Assembly (NCBI GenBank): GCA_002311025.1
Contig: DBYY01000011.1
Span: 1-14,325 of the forward strand
Reading direction: 5' to 3'
Length of the DNA stretch: 14,325 nt
Source: Candidatus Proelusimicrobium tauri
Lineage (GTDB): Bacteria > Elusimicrobiota > Elusimicrobia > Elusimicrobiales > Elusimicrobiaceae
A program made the position numbers and the translations under genes. The stretch's first letter is position 1. Each line of letters starts with the position of its first letter. The notes under the pieces are model-generated. The model had not been told where the DNA came from. It was given only the letters and a program-made list of their open reading frames with translations, and ran no database searches. Below, one piece after another: positions 1 to 6,371 of the stretch.

Positions 1-96
1 GTTAAATAACATTACAAACGCAAGCACTAAAGCCAGCGTTCTTTTATAAAAAATAAAACTGCTTTTTTTAACGAGAAAATTTATTGCTTTTTTCAT
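1..96 (-). CDS. N-terminal fragment of a probable exported or membrane-anchored protein (runs off the left edge)
   Basis: The minus strand starting from the ATG at 96-94 is open to the window edge and encodes 32 residues, so most of the gene lies outside. The visible peptide begins MKKAINFLVKKSS, continues through a basic stretch (Y-K-R) and then a hydrophobic run (LALVLAFVMLF). This matches the N, H and early C regions of a Sec signal peptide or a single membrane anchor. A GAGG Shine-Dalgarno-like element lies at 110-107, 10 bases before the ATG, and supports this start. The gene is divergent from the beta-barrel gene at 280 and shares an intergenic region that contains a perfect palindrome. 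The mature part is not visible, so no function can be given. The main alternative is a chance short open frame, but the RBS plus the signal-like composition argue for a real gene. Confidence 0.6.
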   Translation of the reverse strand, partial: MKKAINFLVKKSSFIFYKRTLALVLAFVMLFN

Positions 97-177
97 TAGA
101 TATAAACCTCATTTTATTTTTTCATACTTCGTTACTTATATGTTACAAGTCTTTTAAGCAAATCACAAGGGTTTTTG

Positions 178-197
178 GACCTAGATGTATCTAGGTC
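178..197. promoter_or_regulatory. Perfect 20-bp palindrome in a divergent intergenic region, candidate operator
   Basis: Two 9-base arms, GACCTAGAT at 178-186 and ATCTAGGTC at 189-197, are exact inverted repeats around a 2-base GT centre. The site lies about 50 bases upstream of the candidate -10 of the plus-strand gene and about 80 bases upstream of the minus-strand start at 96, where a regulator could act on both. No T run follows the palindrome on either strand, so it does not look like a terminator. A two-base centre fits a dimeric DNA-binding protein better than a hairpin, although a 7-bp stem with a 6-base loop could form in RNA. The bound regulator is unknown. Confidence 0.5.
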
Positions 198-243
198 TAA
201 AGTCCTATATTTAATTTATAGAAAATGTAGGTTATAACAAAAA

Positions 244-252
244 TGTTATAAT
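244..252 (+). promoter_or_regulatory. Extended -10 promoter element for the beta-barrel gene
   Basis: TG at 244-245, one base, then a consensus TATAAT at 247-252 forms an extended -10 element. It would start transcription near 258-260 and leave a leader of about 20 bases before the ATG at 280. No good -35 hexamer is seen 17 bases upstream, which is tolerated by extended -10 promoters. The heptamer GTTATAA occurs at 231-237 and again at 245-251. Confidence 0.5.
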
Positions 253-279
253 ATTATCATACTAAATATGGAGAGAAAA

Positions 280-1140
280 ATGCTTAAAAGAACTATCTTA
301 CTATGCACCTGCTTACTTATGGCAGGCTTTTCTTATGCTGAAGAGGCCAAAAACGGCGCTTGGCATTTAGAACTTAGGGATTTATCCCTTCAATTAACAA
401 GCACGGACGTTAATAATGCCCAGTATTATCAAGGTTATTCAAATCCGCGCTTAACTGCTGATAGCCAAACCCTTATTCAAGGTAATTTTGATTTAATTTC
501 AAAATACGATAGGGAAAAACTTTTGTGGGCTAATAACTTGCTTATGCAATACGGACAAGTCACTGTAAAACCCGTAGGCGAGGATAAAGTAAAAAACACC
601 AGCGTTGATAAGATTCTGTTTACCACCGACTATACTCACAAATTATTTAAAGCGGATGATTTTCTTGGTGGTTTTACTTTCGGGCCTTTCTTAAATGCCG
701 GTTATCAGACCGAATTTACTAAAGATGACGATACCCCAAGATACAAAGTTTTAAGAGGTAAAGCCGGGCTTCGTTTATTTGAAGGCAAATATCTTAAAGA
801 TTTTTATATCGCAAATGTAATAGAGTATGACTTTACTTACTCCGACGAAGTAACAAAATATGCTTGGGAAGCCGGTTTTAGAATAGAACAACCGGTTAAT
901 GAAAAAAGCAAAGCCATTTATACTGCTATGTTTAGAGATTTCTATCACTTCAGCAAAGAAAATATAAATAATCTTTCCTATGAATTTGAACTTGACGCAA
1001 GACTCAATACCGAAATTATGAAAGATTTGGCTATTGCCCCCTTTATTAACTACTATCAGGGCAAAGGTCAGTATAATGACAGAACCGGTAGCAATCTTTA
1101 TGTCGGTGTTGCAATATCTTACAAAAAATTATTCTTCTAA
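280..1140 (+). CDS. Probable outer-membrane beta-barrel protein, secreted via Sec
   Basis: The protein is 286 residues from the ATG at 280. I prefer this to the in-frame ATG at 268 because GGAGAG at 270-275 sits at good Shine-Dalgarno spacing from 280 and the signal peptide then starts with a compact basic end (MLKR). The hydrophobic core ILLCTCLLMAGFSYA is followed by EEA, giving a likely signal peptidase I site after the Ala. The mature part has alternating polar and hydrophobic strands rich in Tyr, Phe and Gly, no long helices, and ends YVGVAISYKKLFF. A terminal aromatic residue on a last strand is the usual recognition signal for the BAM assembly machinery. The size suits a barrel of roughly 10-14 strands. 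I do not recognise the family and cannot name a substrate. A periplasmic all-beta protein is the alternative. Transcription probably starts at the extended -10 at 244-252 and stops at the hairpin at 1161-1188. Confidence 0.7.
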   Translation: MLKRTILLCTCLLMAGFSYAEEAKNGAWHLELRDLSLQLTSTDVNNAQYYQGYSNPRLTADSQTLIQGNFDLISKYDREKLLWANNLLMQYGQVTVKPVGEDKVKNTSVDKILFTTDYTHKLFKADDFLGGFTFGPFLNAGYQTEFTKDDDTPRYKVLRGKAGLRLFEGKYLKDFYIANVIEYDFTYSDEVTKYAWEAGFRIEQPVNEKSKAIYTAMFRDFYHFSKENINNLSYEFELDARLNTEIMKDLAIAPFINYYQGKGQYNDRTGSNLYVGVAISYKKLFF

Positions 1141-1154
1141 TTTGACTAAAAACG

Positions 1155-1188
1155 AAAAAAGGGTAGGAAAATCTTCCTACCCTTTTTT
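1155..1188. terminator. Bidirectional intrinsic terminator between convergent genes
   Basis: GGGTAGGAA at 1161-1169 pairs perfectly with TTCCTACCC at 1174-1182 around a 4-base loop. Six A precede the stem (1155-1160) and six T follow it (1183-1188), so each strand reads a GC-rich hairpin followed by a U tract. It can end the beta-barrel transcript from the left and the permease transcript from the right (stop at 1208). Confidence 0.93.
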
Positions 1189-1207
1189 ATTTGTATCTTT
1201 TAAGAAA

Positions 1208-2083
1208 TTAGTGTGTTCTTGGGTCTAGTATATCTCTAAAAGCATCCCCTAGCATATTCCACGCAAGCACAAAAAGTAAAAGTGCACCGCCCGGCATAAC
1301 AAGAGTATACCAATACTCAAAAGAATTACCGTGCGTACCAAGTATCCAATTACGCGAAAGGGCAACCAGTTGCCCCCAATCTGCCGTGCCTGTTTGCGAA
1401 CCAAGCCCTAAGAAACTTAAAGAAGCCGCCGTTAAAACAATATAGCCGATATCAAGACTTGCTACAATTACAACAGGATAAATGGCATTTGGCAAAATAT
1501 GTCTTAAAAATATTCTTCTTTTGCTTGCACCTAGTGCTTTTGTTGCGCTGACAAATTCCCTTTCCTTTACGCTCATAACATCCCCCCTTATCAAGCGCGC
1601 ATAAGAAGGCCAAGAAACTATTGTTATGGCTATCATCATATTTTTTAGGTCCGGTCCCAGCATAGCGGCAATTACCATAGCAAGTACCATAGAAGGAACG
1701 GCAAAGACAATATCGGTAAAGCGCATTAAAATTTCATCTATCCAGGAGCCGAAAAACCCTGCCGCTCCTCCGATAATTATGCCAATCAATAAAGCAAAGA
1801 AAACAACACTTAAACCCACTTTAAAAGCCATCCTTGTTCCCCAAACTATACCATAGTAAATATCATATTGATTTTCCGTCGTACCAAGTAAGTTTTGCGC
1901 GTTTGGAGCAGTAGGATTTACCTGATAACTTGCCTGCGGCATTTGGTAAGGATTATTTTTATTTTGAACAGGCGCAAGGACAGGCGCAAAAATAGCAATT
2001 AACAAAAACCCTATAACGATTATAAGTCCAATAAGGGAGTTTTTATTTTTTACTATTTGTTTAAATATTTTTTTTGCGTTCAT
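1208..2083 (-). CDS. dppC: Dipeptide/oligopeptide ABC transporter inner-membrane permease, DppC/OppC type
   Basis: This 291-residue protein is the second permease of a peptide-class (or nickel-class) ABC importer. Its N-terminal transmembrane helix at about 17-38 is followed by the periplasmic segment with LLGTTENQYD at 65-74, the family's usual LGTDxxGRD-like signature in a diverged form. Further membrane helices lie at about 86-110, 125-143, 147-157, 200-225 and 258-278. The EAA loop that docks on the ATPase is at 175-199 (REFVSATKALGASKRRIF..H..LPN), with the invariant Gly at 185. The C-terminus DAFRDILDPR is typical. Length fits the family (about 280-300). The ATG overlaps the stop of the upstream permease gene by four bases (ATGA), so the two are co-translated. 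No ATPase or binding-protein gene follows. The substrate cannot be read from the sequence; peptides are most likely, and nickel or glycosides are possible. Confidence 0.93.
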   Translation of the reverse strand: MNAKKIFKQIVKNKNSLIGLIIVIGFLLIAIFAPVLAPVQNKNNPYQMPQASYQVNPTAPNAQNLLGTTENQYDIYYGIVWGTRMAFKVGLSVVFFALLIGIIIGGAAGFFGSWIDEILMRFTDIVFAVPSMVLAMVIAAMLGPDLKNMMIAITIVSWPSYARLIRGDVMSVKEREFVSATKALGASKRRIFLRHILPNAIYPVVIVASLDIGYIVLTAASLSFLGLGSQTGTADWGQLVALSRNWILGTHGNSFEYWYTLVMPGGALLLFVLAWNMLGDAFRDILDPRTH

Positions 2084-3105
2084 TTTAATCTTATCCTCGG
2101 ATCAACAAAACTATACAGAATATCTGCCGCAAGATTACCCACAACAAACAAAGCCGCTACCATCAAAGAAAACCCCAAAATACCGGCGATATCAAGTTGT
2201 TGAGCGCAAGCAACCCCCCAACGTCCGATACCCGGATAGTCAAAAACACTTTCCACAATAACCGTTCCCCCCAAAAGACGCACGAACTGTATGCTGGCTA
2301 ATGTAATAATGGGCAAAATGGCATTTAAGGCAGCGTGTTTAAAAAGGACTCTTTTTTCACTAATACCACGCGCACGGGCAGCACGGATATAATCTTTATT
2401 TAATTCTTCAAGCATACTTGAGCGCATAACCCTAACCATCAAAGCAAAAGAACCGAAACACAAAGTAAAAGCAGGTAAAATAAGATGTCTCAAAACATCT
2501 AAAAACACTTTAAATTGACTATTTAAAAGACTATCTATCAAAAGTAATCCCGTATAAGATTTAAAAGTAGGACTATGTATAATTAAATCGCTTGAAAAGC
2601 CATATTCCCCCGGCGGAAACCAACCAAGTTTGCCGTAAAAAATCATTAACAAAAGCAGTCCCAAAACAAAAATAGGTAAAGAAAAACCCGTCAAAGAAAC
2701 AATTCTTAAAAAATTATCCCAAAATTTATCTCTATAAACAGCACTTAAAACACCGAATAAAACCCCAAAAAATACCACCAAAATAATAGCCGCCAAAGCA
2801 AGTTGTAAAGTTGCAGGGAAATAATCTTTTATTGCTTTTGCAACAGGCATATTTGCGCTTTCGCTATACCCTAAATCACCGCTTAAAATATTTTTTAACC
2901 AATGTCCGTATTGAACAATAAAGGGTTTATCCAAATTGTATTTTTTAATAACCTCTTCCATAGAACCCATTTGGCGCGGATCTTGGATATAAAGAGAGGC
3001 ACGCGCCTCAACAGGCAAACGCTGTGTTAAAAAAAACAGAAAGCAAGTTACCCCTAAAATAACAAGGGGCAAAAAAGCGATTCTTCTTAAAATATATTTA
3101 GCCAT
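2080..3105 (-). CDS. dppB: Dipeptide/oligopeptide ABC transporter inner-membrane permease, DppB/OppB type
   Basis: This 341-residue protein is the first permease of the pair and the partner of the DppC-like protein. It has the family's N-terminal helix (about 8-28, after MAKYILRRIA). The periplasmic segment includes LDKPFIVQYGHWL and GDLGYS (58-81). Membrane helices lie at about 100-122, 135-158, 203-226, 262-283 and 309-332. The EAA docking loop is DYIRAARARGISEKRVLFKH at 238-257, with Gly247 in the invariant place. The family motif ESVFDYPGIGRWG is at 285-297, and the protein ends with the typical SFVDPRIR. The gene is first in its transcription unit. No clear Shine-Dalgarno sequence precedes the ATG at 3105-3103, but this N-terminus is the standard one for the family. 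A TATAAT box lies 32 bases upstream. The ATPase subunits and the solute-binding protein must be encoded elsewhere if the transporter is functional. Confidence 0.93.
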   Translation of the reverse strand: MAKYILRRIAFLPLVILGVTCFLFFLTQRLPVEARASLYIQDPRQMGSMEEVIKKYNLDKPFIVQYGHWLKNILSGDLGYSESANMPVAKAIKDYFPATLQLALAAIILVVFFGVLFGVLSAVYRDKFWDNFLRIVSLTGFSLPIFVLGLLLLMIFYGKLGWFPPGEYGFSSDLIIHSPTFKSYTGLLLIDSLLNSQFKVFLDVLRHLILPAFTLCFGSFALMVRVMRSSMLEELNKDYIRAARARGISEKRVLFKHAALNAILPIITLASIQFVRLLGGTVIVESVFDYPGIGRWGVACAQQLDIAGILGFSLMVAALFVVGNLAADILYSFVDPRIRLK

Positions 3106-3137
3106 AAATAGTTGCCAAGATAACAGTTGTTTATATA

Positions 3138-3166
3138 ATTATAGTAAATAATTTTAATCATAAAAA
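3138..3166 (-). promoter_or_regulatory. Candidate promoter of the permease pair
   Basis: Reading the minus strand, TATAAT at 3143-3138 lies 32 bases before the DppB-like start codon. The hexamer 17 bases further upstream (3166-3161) is TTTTTA, a weak -35 that overlaps the T tract of the preceding terminator. The -10 is a consensus match, but the region is so AT-rich that chance matches are likely. Confidence 0.4.
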
Positions 3167-3198
3167 AGACCCAAACTCTAAAAAGAACTTGGGTCTTT
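3162..3198 (-). terminator. Intrinsic terminator of the three-gene membrane-protein operon
   Basis: AAAGACCCAA at 3165-3174 pairs with TTGGGTCTTT at 3189-3198 around a 14-base loop. Read on the minus strand, the hairpin is followed by a run of six T (3167-3162), and it lies 16 bases past the stop of the last gene (3214). It isolates the upstream operon from the permease pair. Confidence 0.88.
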
Positions 3199-3213
3199 GT
3201 TTTTTACGGTAAA

Positions 3214-4431
3214 TTATTCCTTTGAAGTTAATCTGTCAAATTCTTCTTTATCAATTTTTTGATTTAAGAAAGGTTTATCACTTTTATGCGCAATGGGAAC
3301 AGATAATCCCTCGCCCCCGTTGTTAGGCGTTATAGAGCCTTGCGTCGAAGAAGCATTTTGGGTATCTTGATTTCCCGCTTGAGAAGCCATCGTTGTAGGC
3401 AATTGTTTATAAAAAGTATCGGATAATTCTGAATAGTTTGTATTTGTTTTTTCTTTTTCTTCTTCATTTTCAAGCAATTCCGGATACATAATAAAAAGAG
3501 TCATTTTTACAGCAGCAGTTAAGAAGAATGATACATAAGTATAAATTCCCAATATGAACCAGCACACAAAAACAAACATCCTAAGAAGATTTTTTAAACT
3601 ATCAGGCGAAGATAATGCATACCTAACTATCGCTTCCTGATTATGCTTAACCCACAAACCAAAGAGATATATCCCTAGACGTAAGAGAAGATACATTACA
3701 ATCCAAAAAACTATTGTTATCAAAAACAGATAAATATATTTCAATATGTTTTTATAATAAATAGCAAAGGATTTTATAAAAGATTTAGCAAGAGATACGG
3801 GGAAAGCCCACCAAGGACCTTCATCAGAAAAAACATATACCGCAGGAAACAACATCATAGGCATACTAAATAAAATAATAACAAAAAAAGACAAACATAA
3901 CTTATTAGTCAAAGACATAGCCAAAACAGTTTGATCCCAATGAAGAGTCGTAAGATATTTTCTTAAGAAAATTCCGCAAATAGTCGTAAGCACAAAGAAT
4001 AAAGTCGTTTTTCCGATTCTATCTACGCCTTCCCTTATAGTATCGCCCAAACTTATTTTGCCATAGAAAGAGTGTTTTAGTCCGATAAAACAAACAGCAT
4101 ACATAAACAAACCGAAAATTATCATTATCATAACAATAGCCAGCACATAATGATCCCTTAGTAAAAGTTTGATTTGTTCAATAAATAAGGACGTTATTTC
4201 ATTCTGAGTAGGGTGCTTATGCGTAAGAACAAAATTCATTGTAAGCATTTGCAATCTGCCTATAAAAGCATTCACTCGCGGTGTATAAATAAGCGCCCAC
4301 ATAAAAAGACTAAAAGGCAGATAAAACAGCCAGAAAAACACTTTAAACCATGCGCCAAAAGTCCCAAACAGTGTTGAAATAGGACTATCTTCCTTAAGAT
4401 TTATACTTCTGATTTCTTTTATTTGATACAT
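3214..4431 (-). CDS. Multi-pass inner-membrane protein with long Ser/Thr/Gln-rich cytoplasmic-type tail; paralogue of the neighbouring gene
   Basis: This 405-residue protein is not one I can name. It has about six hydrophobic helices, at roughly 26-50, 94-118, 142-156, 176-200, 231-260 and 283-315, and then a polar tail from about 320 to the end. The segment FIGLKHSFYGKISLGDTIRE (115-134) matches FVGIKHTFYERMDLGAILKE in the upstream gene. Both proteins then share YPELL directly after the last helix and a near-identical C-terminus (PFLNQKIDKEEFDRLTSKE here). The extra tail between YPELL and PFLNQ is longer here (about 65 residues) and low-complexity. An amphipathic loop between helices and the overall layout resemble membrane domains such as the GPDPase_memb/DUF975-like groups, but that is a loose likeness. 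GAGG at good spacing precedes the ATG. It is the last gene of a three-gene operon with 25 bases to the gene before. Confidence 0.75.
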   Translation of the reverse strand: MYQIKEIRSINLKEDSPISTLFGTFGAWFKVFFWLFYLPFSLFMWALIYTPRVNAFIGRLQMLTMNFVLTHKHPTQNEITSLFIEQIKLLLRDHYVLAIVMIMIIFGLFMYAVCFIGLKHSFYGKISLGDTIREGVDRIGKTTLFFVLTTICGIFLRKYLTTLHWDQTVLAMSLTNKLCLSFFVIILFSMPMMLFPAVYVFSDEGPWWAFPVSLAKSFIKSFAIYYKNILKYIYLFLITIVFWIVMYLLLRLGIYLFGLWVKHNQEAIVRYALSSPDSLKNLLRMFVFVCWFILGIYTYVSFFLTAAVKMTLFIMYPELLENEEEKEKTNTNYSELSDTFYKQLPTTMASQAGNQDTQNASSTQGSITPNNGGEGLSVPIAHKSDKPFLNQKIDKEEFDRLTSKE

Positions 4432-4456
4432 TTTATCCTCTTTTACAAATTATTTT

Positions 4457-5443
4457 TTATTTTGAAGTCCACTTATCAAAATCTTCATTATTAGATCTTT
4501 GATTTAGAAAAGGTGTATTACTTTTATCGGAAGGAACAGGATGATAATTATCTAATAATTCAGGATAAGCAATAAAGGTCATAATACCAAGCATAATTTG
4601 ACTCATATTTGTTAAATAAGGTAATACCAAAATAGCAATTGTCCCAAGAATTATTACAGTTGTATAGTTAATGTTTACAAATTGTCCGCCGAATATAATT
4701 GTAATTATTATAAATGCAACCCCTCCCCATATTACAATATTAACAAAAACATAAATAAGAACGACTATCAGCCAAGATAAGAAACTTTTACAAAGGGTTG
4801 TAAGAGAAAAATACATTGTGCTAAAAGGATTATTAGCAGCAAATAAGTGAATACAGGGATAGAACATTATTGTTGCACTTAAAAAGAGTGAAATAGCAAG
4901 AGATATTACACGGGCTACAATGGGGTCAAAACCCTGTACAAATGATATGACCATGTGGTTTAACATCGTTGCAACAATCATAAGTACAACATATGCCAAA
5001 AAGTAGGTAATCATCGTCCATATACAGCGGAAGGTATTATTAAACCCTTCTTTTAAGATAGCCCCCAAATCCATTCTTTCATAGAAAGTGTGTTTAATAC
5101 CGACAAACAAACAAGAAAAAGCAATAATGCCAATAACAATGTTTATAAGCGCTGTGCACAAAAAAGTCGGTGCTAGGAGTATACTAAAAACGGTGGAAAG
5201 CAATCCTTTAAGAGCAGGAATTATTAAATCTTTATTATTAGTCAATAATATCGGTTGCACAGAGATAAGTTGTTGAGAAAGAATTAAAGCCTTATCCTTT
5301 AAAACAAAGAACATACTTGTAAAGCATATAATGCTAGGTATTATGCCAAAGCAAAAATAAACCTTAAAATACTTTAAGTAATTTATAAATACCGTCCCCA
5401 GTGAATTTACCGGAACACTACCGGTTTGAACTATTTGTTTCAT
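4457..5443 (-). CDS. Multi-pass inner-membrane protein, paralogue of the downstream gene
   Basis: The 328-residue product has about six hydrophobic helices, at roughly 25-48, 80-117, 141-163, 176-200, 220-253 and 262-292. It shares with its downstream neighbour the block FVGIKHTFYERMDLGAILKE (113-132), the position of YPELL (293-297) right after the last helix, and the C-terminal tail PFLNQRSNNEDFDKWTSK (311-328). The middle is diverged, so the pair is an old tandem duplication. AGGAG lies 5 bases before the ATG and overlaps the TAG stop of the preceding gene (gap 8 bases), which suggests translational coupling. I do not recognise a characterised family. No catalytic motif is visible, which favours a structural, transport or envelope role. 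Confidence 0.75.
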   Translation of the reverse strand: MKQIVQTGSVPVNSLGTVFINYLKYFKVYFCFGIIPSIICFTSMFFVLKDKALILSQQLISVQPILLTNNKDLIIPALKGLLSTVFSILLAPTFLCTALINIVIGIIAFSCLFVGIKHTFYERMDLGAILKEGFNNTFRCIWTMITYFLAYVVLMIVATMLNHMVISFVQGFDPIVARVISLAISLFLSATIMFYPCIHLFAANNPFSTMYFSLTTLCKSFLSWLIVVLIYVFVNIVIWGGVAFIIITIIFGGQFVNINYTTVIILGTIAILVLPYLTNMSQIMLGIMTFIAYPELLDNYHPVPSDKSNTPFLNQRSNNEDFDKWTSK

Positions 5444-5451
5444 ACTATCTC

Positions 5452-6312
5452 CTATTTTTTATTTTTAAAATCATCTGTACTTTCTTCTGATATCTTAACT
5501 TCCGGAATAGTGTTAAAAAACTCTGTAAATTCGTGGTTATTATCCTCTTTATAAGTAACCACATTTGCCGTATTGTAAGTTTTAAAACCCACAGACCACG
5601 CTACTTCTAAATTAGTATACACAACTGTAAGCATAATTGCAAACAATAAAGCCTCTATTCCTATAACGGATAAAACTAAAGCATAATGCCAAGCACTAGA
5701 AAGATGAATAAAAATAAAAGGAATGTATAGAAGTAGACAGGCAATTGCTAAAGTAAGGATTAAACCTATAACAAAAGTTAAATATCCACTAATTAAACTG
5801 GCACTATAACGAACAGCAGGTATAATAGCAATTTTTTTTATAACAACAACCGGTTGCACAAGTATTGCATAAGCGGCCAAAATCAAAGTTACAAGTGTTA
5901 CAACAAAAGCAAAGGGTATAGCAAATACACTTGAAGGAAAAAATACAACAAGGAAAATAACCAAAAGCGCAGGTATAAGTTCCAGTAAATCTAAACCTTT
6001 ACGGCTTAAAAATCCGTTTGAAACTTGTTTAAAACAAGCAAACACACTTTGTTTCTCATTATCTATAACAAAACGCGTTTGCCTTATAGAAGTTAAATAT
6101 AACAAATAAAAAAAAGTATAGGCAAGAATTACTGAGAGAACGACAAAATATTCATTGAAAAACTTTATTAAAAAGGAAAGTAAAAAAGCAAATACGGCCC
6201 AACAAATAAAAATTTTTAAAAAATTCAAAAAATTGAGCAAAAGAATCGCTTTCATATAAATGAAAGTATCCTTAAATGTCAACTCTCTTACACGAAGATT
6301 TTCTAGTCCCAT
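5452..6312 (-). CDS. Multi-pass inner-membrane protein, first gene of the membrane-protein operon
   Basis: The 286-residue protein has about six hydrophobic helices, at roughly 21-50, 54-75, 109-131, 132-153, 172-201 and 207-232. A polar tail of about 50 residues follows, rich in Glu, Asn and Lys. Its topology and the position of a basic/amphipathic loop (IRQTRFVIDNEKQSVFACFKQ, 76-96, quoted as IRQTRF...ACFKQ) parallel the KH-x-FY loop of the two downstream proteins, so it may be a distant third member. However, it lacks the YPELL and PFLNQ blocks and ends DDFKNKK. Conserved family assignment is not possible from sequence alone. Some features (internal QPVVVIKK loop, alternating long helices) recall glycerophosphodiesterase-type membrane domains. 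The ATG at 6312-6310 has no Shine-Dalgarno sequence and sits 7 bases after a TATAAT box, so the transcript may be leaderless or nearly so. Confidence 0.7.
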   Translation of the reverse strand: MGLENLRVRELTFKDTFIYMKAILLLNFLNFLKIFICWAVFAFLLSFLIKFFNEYFVVLSVILAYTFFYLLYLTSIRQTRFVIDNEKQSVFACFKQVSNGFLSRKGLDLLELIPALLVIFLVVFFPSSVFAIPFAFVVTLVTLILAAYAILVQPVVVIKKIAIIPAVRYSASLISGYLTFVIGLILTLAIACLLLYIPFIFIHLSSAWHYALVLSVIGIEALLFAIMLTVVYTNLEVAWSVGFKTYNTANVVTYKEDNNHEFTEFFNTIPEVKISEESTDDFKNKK

Positions 6313-6371
6313 ACACTTAATTATACAAAAAATCTTGCCTAAAGCGAATATATAATATAAAATTAATTATT
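6313..6371. promoter_or_regulatory. Compact divergent promoter region with very short leaders
   Basis: Only 59 bases separate two divergent start codons. On the minus strand a TATAAT (6325-6320) ends 7 bases before the ATG of the membrane operon. On the plus strand TATAAT at 6351-6356, or TAAAAT at 6358-6363 placed 17 bases after TTGCCT (6335-6340), lies within 8-15 bases of the ATG at 6372. Neither gene has a visible Shine-Dalgarno sequence. Together this suggests leaderless or nearly leaderless transcripts in both directions. The high AT content makes individual boxes uncertain. Confidence 0.4.

Noticed and set aside
178..205. Palindrome at 178-197 as a terminator
   Set aside because: No T tract follows on either strand, and no gene ends nearby; both flanking genes point away from it.
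268..279. Upstream ATG at 268 as the start of the beta-barrel gene
   Set aside because: The GGAGAG that would be the Shine-Dalgarno sequence overlaps this ATG and fits the ATG at 280, which also gives the better signal peptide.
1034..1228. Plus-strand open frame of 64 codons
   Set aside because: It overlaps the end of the beta-barrel gene in another frame and reads through the terminator hairpin at 1161-1188, so it is not a gene.
1626..1856. Plus-strand open frame opposite the DppC-like gene
   Set aside because: Antisense shadow of a clear permease coding sequence; no RBS or recognisable domain.
5088..5276. Plus-strand open frame opposite a membrane-protein gene
   Set aside because: Antisense shadow with no RBS, and the minus-strand gene there is supported by an RBS and paralogy.
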